Source of the DNA: Lophium mytilinum
Taxonomy: Eukaryota > Ascomycota > Dothideomycetes > Mytilinidiales > Mytilinidiaceae
DNA: 64,000 nt
NCBI GenBank assembly: GCA_010093605.1
Contig: MU004181.1
Span: forward strand, 1,948,060-2,012,059
Direction: 5' to 3'
In this document: piece by piece, positions 10,547 through 21,968 of the stretch
How positions within the stretch are numbered: the first letter of the stretch is position 1
How the letters are laid out: every line of letters starts with the position of its first letter
Notes under the pieces: generated by a model
What the model saw: only the letters and a program-made list of their open reading frames with translations
Databases searched by the model: none
Told to the model about the DNA's origin: nothing
Translations under genes and position numbers: made by a program

Positions 10547-12439
10547 ATGAGTTTTTCCAAACTATTGCCTCATTTGACGATGGCCCAACTTACCCCAATC
10601 GCTTTTGCAGCGATCATATCACTTTTCCCCATTTACGTGGTGGTGCGTGCTATTGCTGATCCATTGAGGAAAGTGCCTGGCCCATTTTGGGCACGTTTTT
10701 CGCGATTATGGTATCTACGCGAAGTTTACAACGGCGCATTTGAGAAGCGCTCTCTTCAACTTCATGAGAAATACGGTGAGGTTACGATGTCATCTTACCA
10801 GGATCTGCACGGCAGCTGAACATTCATGTAGGGCCTATTGTGCGCATCGCTCCGAACGAGTATAGCATAGACGATCCGACAGCGGTCAAGACCATATACG
10901 GGCTGGGAACCAAATTCTATAAAGTATGGCAAGTCTACTAACTATTCTTCGCCTCACCATCACTTTTCCAACAGGACAAAAATTTCAGCTAATCATCGCC
11001 CTGAAGTCGCCGTGGTATATTGCTTCCGGAAATCCAGATCCAGAACATTTGGACCTCTTCACGGAACGCGACCCCACAAAGCATGCGCTCATGCGACGGA
11101 AGGTTGCTGGCCTATACTCTGCATCTAGCTTAGTACGCATGGAGCCTTTTGTTGATGAGTGTGTAGGGCTGTTTGTACAGCGCCTAAATGAGGTTGCTGC
11201 AACAGGTCGTTCAATCAATGTGCAGCATTGGATGCAGTGTTATGCATTCGATGTTATTGGATATATCACAGTATGACATTCTTCCGGTGACAACTGTAGA
11301 TTTTGTGTTCTGATGCTAATCGCATGCAGCTTTCGAAGAGATTCGGGTTCCTGGACCGCTGTGAAGACGCACCGGGAATGTTTACAAGTCTCCATTCCTA
11401 TCTGAAATATGCTTCACGCGTCGGGGTATTTTCAGAGGTGCATTCAATAGCATCCAAGTTGTTAGCAAAGCTCGGCAGCGGTGGTATGTCCCACATGACG
11501 AACTTCGTTGGCGCCCAGCTCCAAGACAGACAGCAGCGACTCGCAGAAAAAGAGGGCGGAGGCACAGATGATGACTTTATGTCGAAAGTACTCGCGCAGC
11601 ACAAAGCGGATCCTGAGAAGTTCACCTTCAATGATGTTTTCACTACGTGTATTACCAACATTGGTGCTGGTTCTGACACGACATCGATTTCGCTGTCTGC
11701 GGTTATGTACTATCTAATTCGTAATCCGGACGTGCTCGACAAGGTACCGTACCACACTCGCCTGCGTCTGCAAAAGCAAATCATAGGTCGAGCTAACGGG
11801 GACACCTGTAGCTTCGCAAGGAAGTCGATGAAAAGTTACCGCCGGGAAGCACTGTCGAGAACTTCTCGTTTCAAGACGCCCAAAAGTTGCCATATCTACA
11901 AGCGTGCATTAAAGAAGCTCTCAGAGTCCATCCGGCAACTGGCTTACCTCTCGGACGAGTGGTACCAAGCGGTGGTGCAGAGATCATGGGAGTGCTTTTC
12001 CCGGCCGGAGTAAGTAACTGAGACTACTTGTGTTGAAGCTCTGTATTAATGTTCCATCAGACGGTGGTTGGTATCAACACATGGGTTGCCCATGCTAACA
12101 AAGAGGTTTTTGGGCTCGATGCGGCTTCATATCGGCCAGAGAGGTGGTTGATCAACGATAAACAGCAGTTATCTCGAATGGAGGGTTATTATATACCGGT
12201 ATTCTCCACATCAATTCAATCGCTATTGTGCAACATACTCATATAAATGTTTTTAGTTCGGCCACGGATCGCGTACCTGTATCGGGAAGAACATAAGCCT
12301 CTTGGAAATATCGAAGCTTGTGCCCATATTGGTGCATCGATTCAACTTCAACCTAGTTAGACCAGAGGAAGCCCTTAAATGCCAAAATGTCTGGTTCGTT
12401 AAGCAAACAAACATTGAATGTCGGGTGTCGCTCAGATAA
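10547..12439 (+). CDS. Cytochrome P450 monooxygenase
   Basis: ER-anchored haem monooxygenase. Exons: 10547-10775, 10832-10923, 11007 (or 10989)-11270, 11330-11743, 11812-12009, 12061-12198, 12257-12439, giving 505 (or 511) aa. Landmarks: N-terminal hydrophobic anchor followed by KVPGPFWARFSRLW; GPIVRIAPNEYSIDD; I-helix NIGAGSDTTS; K-helix KEALRVHP (ExxR); SYRPERW; haem loop FGHGSRTCIGKN with Cys453. The acceptor of intron 2 is uncertain: a standard TTTCAG (10988) keeps frame but adds six residues, whereas AAG (11006) gives the family sequence FYKSPWY. It follows the esterase in the same orientation; ring hydroxylation or O-demethylation of the cluster substrate is plausible (inference). Confidence 0.9.
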
Positions 12440-13191
12440 TGCTACGAACCTATCATGGAACGTTCCGCCCGATTCTGAAGAAGTATGTGTCAACGCAAGT
12501 CATCTGGTGGCTGCTCATCGCTGCTGGAGGGCCTCAGCTAATGACCGCCTTGTGTATGTGGAAATTTTGCTCGGCATGAAAGCTGATACCAGCTAAAATG
12601 GAGCAGTGTTGGTTCGAACGCAGAATCAAGGGGTTTGTAGTTTTCATGCGCGGACTTGGGTAGCAGTGTTAGATCTAACCTAGACCTCTCGAGAATGAAG
12701 AAATTGAGCGACTCTTTTGTGAACATGCGCCTTATACCACTCTACACTGAGAAATATTGCCCAGGCTTGCTTGGTGCCAACCGTAGAATGCGAAGGTAAC
12801 GTGAGGCGGTAACGAGACGCTGTGCTTGCCAGCTCAGGAGCAATCTCAGTGGAGACTGTTAGAGCGGGTAGAGACAGTAGTGGAGAGGGGTAGTGGAAGA
12901 GTAGTGGTAAGCGCCGGATGGGTGCCAGGTGAGTGCTAGGTACGTGGCCGTGAGTAGTGGAAAAGCTGATCAACTTGCTTAGCCAGGATCACGGGCAGAC
13001 GTGCGAGAAGAACTAGCAATTAGCTCGGAGCGATCTGGATGGTCAATGGTGCAAAGGAGCTTCTAAGATGCCTTATTGCGAAATTGTAGATCTCGCTCGT
13101 CCGGCCGGCTAGATTTTTAGAAATCTTTTTCTGGGGTTGAAGGGGCGGCCTGGTGCTCGAACGTGGACAATATGGGTAAAAAGGGAGAACA
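12440..13191. other. Gene-poor intergenic region
   Basis: No credible coding region. It lies between the P450 3' end and the foldback element. Confidence 0.5.
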
Positions 13192-13534
13192 GCACGTGAT
13201 TAGATACTTCTTCGGGAAAGTCTTGGCGGTACCCAAAAGGTGTGGAAGGCAGAGAGGATTCAGAAAGGGTTTAGAAATGGTTCAGAAATGGTTCAGAAAT
13301 GGTTCAGAAAGGGTTTAGAAAGGGTTTAGAAAGGGTTTAGAAAGGGTTTAGAAAGGGTTCAGAAAGGGTTCAGAGAGGGTTGCGAGAGGGTTGCGAGAGA
13401 ATTGTAGGGCAGTTTAACGGGGGTGGAGTTTGGGTTCCGGTTAAACCGACTACAATTTTAGACGCAACCCTCTCCGCCTTCCACACCCTTTGCACACCGC
13501 CAAGACTTGCCCGAACAAGTATCTGATCACGTGC
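13192..13534. mobile_element. Foldback/MITE-like element with minisatellite core
   Basis: Two 66-bp arms, 13192-13257 and 13469-13534, are inverted copies of each other with about 8 mismatches. Each starts with GCACGTGAT at the outer edge and includes AAGTCTTGGCGGT and GTGTGGAAGGC. Between them lies an 11-bp tandem repeat and a unique spacer. There are no open reading frames. No convincing target-site duplication flanks the arms, so the class is uncertain. Confidence 0.65.
13258..13400 (+). repeat. 11-bp minisatellite, GGGTTTAGAAA variants
   Basis: About 13 head-to-tail copies of an 11-bp unit, variants GGGTTTAGAAA, TGGTTCAGAAA, GGGTTCAGAAA, decaying to GGGTTGCGAGA at the right end. It sits inside the loop of the foldback element. 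Confidence 0.85.
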
Positions 13535-16272
13535 AGACTCCTTTCATTTCGACCTTCCTGACTCTACTCTCTAACTACAAACACAACAATACCATTTTGA
13601 ATATAGTTCTTATTCTTCCGATGCAGATTTGACTAGATCACTTAGCATTGTGTGTTCTAAAGCCGCTTGTTAATTCATATACCTTGGGTTTCCTTAATCA
13701 TTGAGCGATTGCTGAGCTCCTTCTGATGACCGGCCTGCTAGCATGCATACATACTGAGGTATGCCTGATAGGGTTTCATAGACTCGCAATCATTAGCAAC
13801 ATCCACCCCATATTACTAGCACTGAAGTCACTTCACAGCATAAGAACTGTACCAACCCTGATCGATTATACCGAGACTTCCAACGCCCGATGCAGCCTGG
13901 CTCGGACACGATCGTGGACGTCACGCTCGGGAAGCTCATCACAGAGACTCAGCGGGCTAGACCGCTCAGAATTCCATCCCGTGGATCAGCACCGCACCTA
14001 AGCAACAGCCCGACTGCTACTTCATTCCCGTGCTCCGCAGCTTCCATCAAGGAGGTCTAATTATCTTTGATTTCCGTTCGTCTACTCCGCTTCCCAGGTT
14101 GTGAAGCCGTTGTAAGGCCTTCGTTTTGTGTTCCGCAATCTTAGTCTTCTAGAAAGAGTCCACGCCTCAATCTTGAAATATGAAGCCAAACGAAACCCCG
14201 CGGGGTTCAGGCTCGATCTGCCAAAGATGGCGAGGAGCTGCTCACCGGTCTTTAGCGCGGGTGGCTTTTGGTGTAACGGCAAGATCGTATCCAATGACAG
14301 TTAGCGATGTCTAGTTAGTAGGTCGTTGGTCCGGACCTTGCACAAGAAATCGAAGAGGCATCACACGAAGTACGTGGTTCTCATCACAGCCTTGTGAATG
14401 CAGTTCGCCTCCAAATGGTTCAGGTCGAGTAAAGATGATACGGAGAACGCGGTTTACCGTGCACATAGTACGTGATATGGAATGCACGGTAATCGTGTTC
14501 GTATCAGGCACGCCCGAGTTCAATTAATCAGCGAGATACAAGGCTTCTGTCTTGAGAAAATAGAAATAAATCACGCGCAATCGATACGTGCAAGTTGAAT
14601 CTCACCGATGACAGACAAGGTGTGGCTGAAGGGGATGGGATGATACTTAACAATATAAGCGGCTGTAACCCAGAGCCTCGAAATGTGTGTTGTAAATCCA
14701 GCAGACCTTGCGATGAATGCTCGTACTCGTTCATGCTACAAGGCTGTGCTGTCTGCGTGGTCTTGGTGATATCGAGATAAAGCATCGTCAGTGGTCAGGA
14801 TGGAAATGAGCCTTCTCCACACAGGCCAGCAGGTCGCAGCGTGGTGTTGTAGTCAGCTCGGCGGAAGGCCTTGCCAGGGCGCCACGTCCGCTGGGACGAT
14901 GCGGATGAGAAACCAGGGCTCTAATTTAGAGGCCTGACCAGTAGCAAGGCTAGGGTGGTGACTTGAAACAAAAAGAATGGAATATATCAGCGATGCTAAG
15001 GGCAGGCTTACACCATGCACGCGAACCCAACACCTGCCAAGAAGGCCGGCATATGATGGATGGCCTTGCTTGCTCATCCAGCGGCGCAGCAGTCGCAGGG
15101 GTTTTGCGTGTCCATCAGCGAGGCATAAGGCGTCTCAATTCAGAGAGAGATAGAACGGGTGAGATGTAGATGAAAACGGTTTAACGGCGAAGACGACAGA
15201 TACAGGAAATGTTCTGCAGCCACACGGGTAGTCTGTGTCAAAGCCAGAGATCCGTTATATTGGCTCAGGTAGGGTGCAGCAGAGGATGGGGGTTCTCTGC
15301 CAATAATGGGCTCTCGGACTGGTCTCGCGGCTGAGCATCCGACAGCCAGGCAGGGAGCAAGGCCCGGGGCGCGGGGTCCGTAGATTGCTGGTGCAACACA
15401 GCAGGAATGCAATCGCGCACGAGGGTGATAAGGGCATCTCGCGATGGACGTGGTGTTGAAGCGCAAGGAGAGGTCGAAAAGGCGATATCAAACCCCCTCT
15501 GAGGCCGAACTGCCGGCTCCCCGTAGTTTCGAAAAATAGCGATGGGCCCTGAAGGCGTTTCCGCTGGCTAGCTGCTTCGAGCAGTGCACGAACGAGTCTG
15601 CTCTGGCGCCGATGCAGCTGCATGAGGCCGCGCAGCCATCGCCGCGACCCCAGACCTCCCGCCGTCGCCCAACGCGCGATACATCTTACCTGCTGCCGCT
15701 GCTATTGTCACCCTTTACTACATTGTCTGCTGCTTTGTGCTATCGCGACTTCGCCCACATCAACAGCCCAGAGTCTTCTTTGTCTCGAAACCCTGCGGAC
15801 CGTGCTGCCCTGACTAGCACAGCGCCATTTCGCCGGGGGGCCGCCGTCGCCTGCTTTCAAAGGAGCGGCCAAGATCCCTTCACCACCACCCACTCAATCT
15901 TCAACCACCAGACCACCTCTCCTCCTCTCCCGCTGTGCAACTGGTCCCACCCAGCTCCTCCTGTCGCTCGTTACTTCGCTGCCATACCTTCTCTTTGCCC
16001 GTCGTTACGCGGCACTCTTCCGCCTGTCGCCTTCCATTCGTCTGGCCTCGACCCGCTCAAGTGCCGCCCTCCTTTGTCCTCTCACCGTCGCCGCCTGAGT
16101 CGCACCACCGCTGTTGCGCCATCCACCTTCATTTTCTCCTTCACCGTACAGCCTGTTAGTCTGTCGCACTCCGGCCGGTCGGCGTGTCGCTGCAGCACCC
16201 AGGTCTCTGTCCATCACCCTCCCCTTCTAATATACCACTGTCGATCCTTCCTACCATCACCACTCCGCCGCC
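13535..16272. other. Long intergenic region and pyrimidine-rich leader
   Basis: From 13535 to about 15600 I see no supported gene; several open frames of 60-120 codons overlap on both strands without recognisable domains. From about 15640 to 16272 the plus strand is strongly C/T-rich and leads directly into the Opy2-like gene. This suggests a long 5' leader/promoter with short upstream open frames. Confidence 0.5.
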
Positions 16273-17769
16273 ATGGCGCTCAATCGCGAGAGTCAGTCTA
16301 TCCTCGTCCATCGCACCGCTCTCTCGCATGCTGACTTGTTTGTAGACGTCGAGTATACCCTACGCACCATCTTCCGTCGCTGCGTCCAGTGTCCCACGAA
16401 TCAATCACCATCGTGTCCCGACTGCCCCAGCGGTCAGATATGCGCCCAAACACCTTACAGCTGCGGAGCCTGCGCGTCAACAACCTGCATCCAGCAGACC
16501 GTCGACCCTACAAACACCGCTCCCCAGAAGTCGAGCGGCCCGAACGTCGGCGCCATTGCAGGAGGTGTCGTCGGAGGAGTCGTCTTTCTACTCATTGTTG
16601 TCTTTATCGTCTATAAATTCTGCCTCAAGGGCCGGCGACAACAGAACCAGGAAGGAGAATGGCGCGAGGTTGACGCGCCGGCTGAGAAGAATGACCAGAA
16701 CGACTTTGCTTCACGACGATCAGCACGAGCATCGACACACACCGTGGCCTCCATGGCCTCTTCCGTCCTCACTCGAGCCTCGAATATCATCCAGATCGCC
16801 TACATTCCCGGAGTCACTAATCGCTCAGGCCCTGGATCTCCAGATCTTCTCGTCCCGCCCGTTCCTCCGATTCCCTCCGCCACGTCTCCCTCAACCGCTC
16901 TCACCAGTCCATACTCGATGGAGGACCAGCACTTCTTCCTTCCTGGCGAGCTGCGCGATTCTACCTACTCAGGGTTGACCGATGGACGCAGCAGCTACGC
17001 TCGCACGAGCATTACTCCGAGTCTTCAACGTTCCAGTGTTGCCACCACAATCTACCGGAATAACGCCATCGTTTCTCCTCTCCCCGCGCAGACCATCGTT
17101 CGTGGAAAGGCAGCAGTTGTCAGCGTCAAGTCGAGCGGATCCAGCAGCCCATCGGACACACCCGGCTACGAAACTCCTCCAATACCCCAAATTGAGCAGA
17201 AGCACTTGGCTGCTCCCATGCGGATCCAAATGCCAGGCATGGGCAGCTCGTCTTCACTCAGTCCATCAGGTTCTATAAGGAGTACGGGGACCCTGGCCAA
17301 GCCCACTGCCCTCAACATTGTCAGGAAGGCTAAGCCAGCGTTGGTGACCACGCCAAGTTCTTCGTCCACTACGTCAAGCACAACAACCACTAGGCCGGTA
17401 ACCGCTGTTTCTGTAGCAGAATCAGAGTCTACCGTTGGGCACTCCCGCGCCCGCCAATCTGGAAGCTTAGACTCCGACTCGGAATCCGACTCTGACGACC
17501 ACTCACGCGCACGCCGCAGCTTGCTCCGGGAAGAGTCCAACCCACGCGATTCAGAAATCACGGTGATACAGGACACACCGGGAATCAACCAAGGTCCCTT
17601 CGCCGACTCCGCCAGCCCCGACCCACCTCAGCGACAGTTCTCACGTTCCAGCATGTTGGGTCCTAGCGGCCTCGAGACAATCACCGAAGACCACTCCTCC
17701 AAACGCACAAGCAAGACGTCCCACCGAACCCAGAGCCCCTTCTCAGACGACAACGAGATCGGACGATGA
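16273..17769 (+). CDS. OPY2: Opy2-like membrane anchor protein
   Basis: Single-pass membrane protein. In yeast, Opy2 recruits Ste50 (and so Ste11) to the plasma membrane for the HOG osmostress MAPK pathway. The ectodomain has the Opy2 cysteine pattern: RRCVQCP...CPDCPSGQICAQ...CGACASTTC. A glycine-rich transmembrane helix follows (NVGAIAGGVVGGVVFLLIVV), then a basic stop-transfer and a long Ser/Thr-rich cytoplasmic tail with acidic patches. A likely 54-nt intron at 16292-16345 (GTCAGT donor, CTGAC branch, TTTGTAG acceptor) is a multiple of three without stops. Removing it places the Cys domain near the N-terminus and gives 480 aa, against 498 unspliced. No signal peptide is evident, consistent with the family. 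Confidence 0.82.
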   Translation: MALNRESQSILVHRTALSHADLFVDVEYTLRTIFRRCVQCPTNQSPSCPDCPSGQICAQTPYSCGACASTTCIQQTVDPTNTAPQKSSGPNVGAIAGGVVGGVVFLLIVVFIVYKFCLKGRRQQNQEGEWREVDAPAEKNDQNDFASRRSARASTHTVASMASSVLTRASNIIQIAYIPGVTNRSGPGSPDLLVPPVPPIPSATSPSTALTSPYSMEDQHFFLPGELRDSTYSGLTDGRSSYARTSITPSLQRSSVATTIYRNNAIVSPLPAQTIVRGKAAVVSVKSSGSSSPSDTPGYETPPIPQIEQKHLAAPMRIQMPGMGSSSSLSPSGSIRSTGTLAKPTALNIVRKAKPALVTTPSSSSTTSSTTTTRPVTAVSVAESESTVGHSRARQSGSLDSDSESDSDDHSRARRSLLREESNPRDSEITVIQDTPGINQGPFADSASPDPPQRQFSRSSMLGPSGLETITEDHSSKRTSKTSHRTQSPFSDDNEIGR

Positions 17770-20101
17770 CCACCTCTCCTCTCTAGCTGAACTACGGGAA
17801 CTCGGTTTACAGGGTACAGGATACGGGCGTTGAACAGGAATTTTGCGAGCCTGAAACTCTACGGAGATGCCGCCACGGAAATTTTCCCTTGTTTTTTTTT
17901 GAGATCCTCATTGTCTTTCATGTTTTGGAGACTTTTTGATAACTTGTGTTTTACTTCTCTTCTACCAACCCCTTTTATTGTTCTAAACCTAAGGTTTGTT
18001 TGGAGCGTTTTGAGCTCTCGCGGGGCTTGATGTCGCGCGAGACGGGGACTGAGCGATGAGATGAGATGAGCGGATGATGCATGGTGGGATAGCGAGGGGC
18101 TTGTTGTGCAGTGTTTTCTTGGCGAGAGCTCTGCTGGCTGCTGTGTTATCTTGAGCGATTAGAATCTATGGTTTTGATTGTCATTGAGTGTTTTCAGGTG
18201 GGGTGCGTGTGAAGTTAGCTCGTAATGCGGTGGAGATCGGATGATCTGGAGGGGCGGGGAGATGATGTGCGTGGGTTTGGGAGATGGTGAAACGGGCCCC
18301 TGGTCGTTTGGTAGGCTGTGTGTGACGGGGAGAGAGTCATGATTCTGGGTTGAGAACGCTTCGTTCAATAGACTGCTTGGGTTGTATGGTTGGCTTCGTC
18401 CTTCACGTGTCTAAGAGACAACCTCCTCACCTTCCTCGCCTTGCAAGGCTTGTTCTATGAAACTACGATATCATTGAGTATCGGTGTTTTAGAAACGTGG
18501 CTATGGTAAGTCTTCCTTTTCAGCTGTGTCTTCTCGTTCTCTTGACTTACTCCCATTACTCCCATTACTCCCATTACTCCCATTACTCCCATTACTCCCA
18601 TTACTCCCNNNNNNNNNNNNNNNNNNNNNNNNNNNNNNNNNNNNNNNNNNNNNNNNNNNNNNNNNNNNNNNNNNNNNNNNNNNNNNNNNNNNNNNNNNNN
18701 NNNNNNNNACTCCCATTACTCCCATTACTCCCATTACTCCCGTTACTCCCATTACTCCCATTACTCCCATTACTCCCATTACTCCCATTACTCCCATTAC
18801 TCCTCCCTGACCCGGATGGGCATTCATCGACACACTTCCGATCGAGGGTAAGAAACACAATCAAAAGACAGCCTCCAGCACAACCACCTTCACCACTTGC
18901 TCCCCATCTCCCCTTTCCAGAATGGTCATTACCTTCAACCGACCCTTTCGCTCACCGCTTCTTCGTGCACGACCATCACGTGCGTCCAATATCCGGCACG
19001 CTCAAGAAGTCCTTCTCAATCATGTGACCTCTATGCCTTCATCTCCCCTCACGCACTACTTAAACCCTCTCCCTTCCTGAACGCTGGAGACATCGGCAGG
19101 AGCAAAGAGGTGGATCCATCGATAAAGATGGAGAGTGCATGAGGTGCGGTTCAACATTGCGAGTGCTGAGTCCCTATGGGCTTGTGCAAACTTGCGACCG
19201 CAAGCCTGATGATGGAGTTGGTGGTGGGGTTGAGAAAACAACGACGAAAAACGGGCCAGGGAGCTCAAGAATGTGCGGTCCTTCGGAGAGCGACAGAAAA
19301 GTGGTGATGCTAAGCAGGTGATATAAGACTTCATGATAGCAAACGGTGGATTGGGATGATGAAGGTTTCAAAACGGTTGAGAAGATGATAAATCCTCATC
19401 GACACATCATCGATTTAGGGGATGATGATCGTCATGAACAGAGTACGTCGACGGTTCTCGGAGGCATGGGGGAGTAGTGGAGGTCATCACCGGCTGTGGC
19501 CTGGTAAGGGAGCGGCGACCAAATCCACCACTCCATAAACGTTGCTGCAAGAGAGAGTGGAACCCCACGACCCAGCCATGGGCTTTCACATTGAATATGT
19601 TGAACAAATCCCACCACATCAAGTCTTTGATTTCTATGTTTGATGCGCCCCAACCCTTTCCCACTGCATGTCCCAAACTTCCCCTTCAACCTCCCAAGAA
19701 GTTTAAATACCTTCGAAGAGAACTACGAAGCCATCCACCCTCACGTGCGCCATCCCAAACCCCGTGACCATAGTCTTGGCACGCACTCGGCCCGGATCGG
19801 ATCGCCACACTCCCGTCCGGGGGTCCCGGGTGCCAGTGAAGACTAAAGTGAAAGAGCAGTCATAGTGCCGGAGAAAATAGAGGAAATTTCATATATGCTA
19901 TCTGATCTCTTGCTCATGTAACATCCACTGGAATCTTGAGCGCCTTGAAAACCTAGAACTACAACCATGCACCAAACGCCAATGCTTGATCTAAGAAATA
20001 TGTGAAACGACACCGCTGTTGAGTATGCAGCATGCAAATGCCAAACTCAACTCCAAAAAAGCCTACACAAAGTCCGCTTTTTCAGTCTTCACAAGGTCGC
20101 C
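17770..20101. other. Intergenic region with assembly gap
   Basis: About 2.3 kb between the Opy2-like gene and the MFS gene. Apart from the 9-bp tandem repeat and its N gap it holds no supported gene; the open frames within the repeat are repeat artefacts. Confidence 0.6.
18547..18803 (+). repeat. 9-bp tandem repeat CCCATTACT, interrupted by 100-N gap
   Basis: Near-perfect copies of CCCATTACT run on both sides of the gap at 18609-18708, with one variant copy (CCCGTTACT) on the right. Exactly 100 Ns is a conventional placeholder, so the true array length is unknown. A 9-bp unit leaves all frames open, which explains the artefactual repetitive peptides. Confidence 0.95.
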
Positions 20102-21968
20102 CTAAATACCACCCTCCCCCATCCTCCTCCGCCAGCGATCACCATAATTCTTCATCGCCCAAATAACCGCACACCCACTCACTAGACTCCACAAACCCAG
20201 AATAGTAAACAACCACCCATTCCCAATAGCATCGATAATCGGCCCCGACGCCACCGCCGCAGCGCACGAAAAGATATTGCGGACGAAATTATTGATAGCG
20301 ATGCCAGCGGATGCGCGGCGCGGCATGAACTCGGTTAGCATAGTGGTGGCGAGGCCGAAGATGAGCATGCTGCCGATGCCGAAGAAGAAGTTGGCGAGCA
20401 TCTTTTGGGGGGGTTAGCATTTCAATTCGGAAGAGAGGGGGATGGTTGAGAGGGGGGGAAAGGAGGAGACGTACCGGGACAAACCAAAAGACCCCCTTCT
20501 CAGCCGTCCATCCGTACCAGATCAACGCCCCAGGCCACAGGAACGCAGCAAGCCATGCGTTCTCACGCATGCGGTCTTCGGGTCTGAAGGAGAGTTTTCC
20601 GTTCTCGTCGTACCGGCCTGCTTTGGTGGCTTCGCGGTGCATGATGCGGTCGATCCAGCGGCCGCCGAAGAGGGAGGCGAGGAAGTAGCCGATGGAGTTG
20701 GGGATGTATAGGAGGCCGATGATGAGAGTTGAGAAATTGTAGGGTGACGCGGCAAAGGTTTGTTGGATTGAGATGTTGAGGAAGTAGAGCGAGCCGAAGG
20801 CGATGGAAGCGTAGTAAACAGTGAGTGCGACAGCTGGGTATTTCAGGTAGGCTAGAACGAGGAGAGGGTCGATGAAGATGCGTTTGGCGAGGGTAGCGTA
20901 CTTTTTTGTCTTGATCTGGACGGATTGACGGGTTGACATGCGGGTGAGTGGTTGTTGCTGTTGCGCGGCTCCTTTCTTTTCTCCGTCTTCTACAGTCTCT
21001 TTGCCTTTGTTTCCTCTTGATACCATTCGACGTATCACTTCATCTTCTGCCTCTTTCGCAAGATCCTTCCGCTTCACCAAAGTTTCTGGAAGAAGGAAGA
21101 GGATACTGAGCACCATGATACCTCCATATACAACCAAGAACCACTGGGTACTTCTCCACCCAAGCCCCTCCCCCATGGCACCTCCAATAATGGGAGCAAA
21201 AAGCGGACCGCATAGTGGGCCCAGATAGAACAGTCCCATAGCCCTCCCGCGCTCTTTCGGCTCCCAGATATCCGCGATCGTCCCAGCACCGACAGCTTGC
21301 ACCGACGCAGCCGCACCACCAGAAAGAACCCTCATGACGATCAACATAGCCATGCTCGTCGACACAGCAGCCAAGACCCCGAAGAGCAAAAAGAGCACAA
21401 AAGAAACGAGATAAATCGACCGCCTGCCCAACGTCTCACTGAAACTCGACCACCACAGCGGAAAGATAGACATAGAGAGCATGTATATGGCGACGTTAAG
21501 ATTGGCAATCGTAGAAGAGGCGTGGAAGTTGCGTGCAATATCGGCAAGCACAGGCATTACAATCGCAGACCCCAGCGGCGCCGCCATGCCCGCTATCGCA
21601 ACAAGAACCGTGATCATCCATTTCGTGCGGCGAGGGTAGTGGTACGGATTCGTGACCTCGGGTATGAGAGCGAGAGAGGCGAAGAGGCCTCGTCGATGGC
21701 GCCCATCGACGTGGTGGGCGGTTGAGGCTATCGAGGAGGCTTGAGTGCGAGGCCGGGGCCTCTCTGCGTCGCTGTCTTCGTGCATCGATGGCGGTGAGGT
21801 TGAGGAGATTGCGGAGGGCGCAATTGAGTCGGTGTCTTCGTTTTTATCGTTTGATATTCCCATTTCCTTATCCATCTCTTCCCTCGGGCCATCAGCTGAT
21901 AGCGATTCTGATGGGCTCGGGGCGGCGCCGTCGCGCGTCTTCAGAGCCTTTTTTTCCGAGTCATCCAT
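20102..21968 (-). CDS. MFS multidrug-type transporter (DHA1)
   Basis: Plasma-membrane drug:H+ antiporter-like protein of 597 aa. Exons 21968-20475 and 20401-20102; the 73-nt intron has a GTACGT donor. A long hydrophilic N-terminus (about 110 aa, Ser/Asp/Glu-rich) precedes the first helix. PVLADIARNFHAS and FSETLGRRSIYL (motif A between helices 2 and 3) are visible, as is GxxxGPLxGPxxGG (motif C, antiporter signature: YLGPLCGPLFAPIIGG). A central cytoplasmic loop of about 70 residues is rich in K/E/Q. The second exon supplies the last helices (GIGSMLIFGLATTMLTEFMPRR). Organisation is like Qdr/Dtr-type yeast transporters. The substrate is unknown. Confidence 0.9.

Noticed and set aside
12605-12625. 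GGTTCGAA near 12.6 kb as a possible tRNA gene
   Set aside because: No matching acceptor stem or A box upstream; treated as chance.
13258-13400. GGGTTTAGAAA repeat as an interstitial telomere
   Set aside because: Fungal telomeres are TTAGGG units; the 11-bp period and sequence differ, and it sits within an inverted-repeat element.
15255-16334. Overlapping open frames of 108-240 codons on both strands upstream of the Opy2-like gene
   Set aside because: Ser/Pro/Arg-rich translations of C/T-rich DNA with no domain; more likely leader/promoter.
18497-19027. Long open frames on both strands through the repeat and N gap
   Set aside because: A 9-bp unit keeps all frames open and the Xs are gap; the peptides are pure repeat artefacts.
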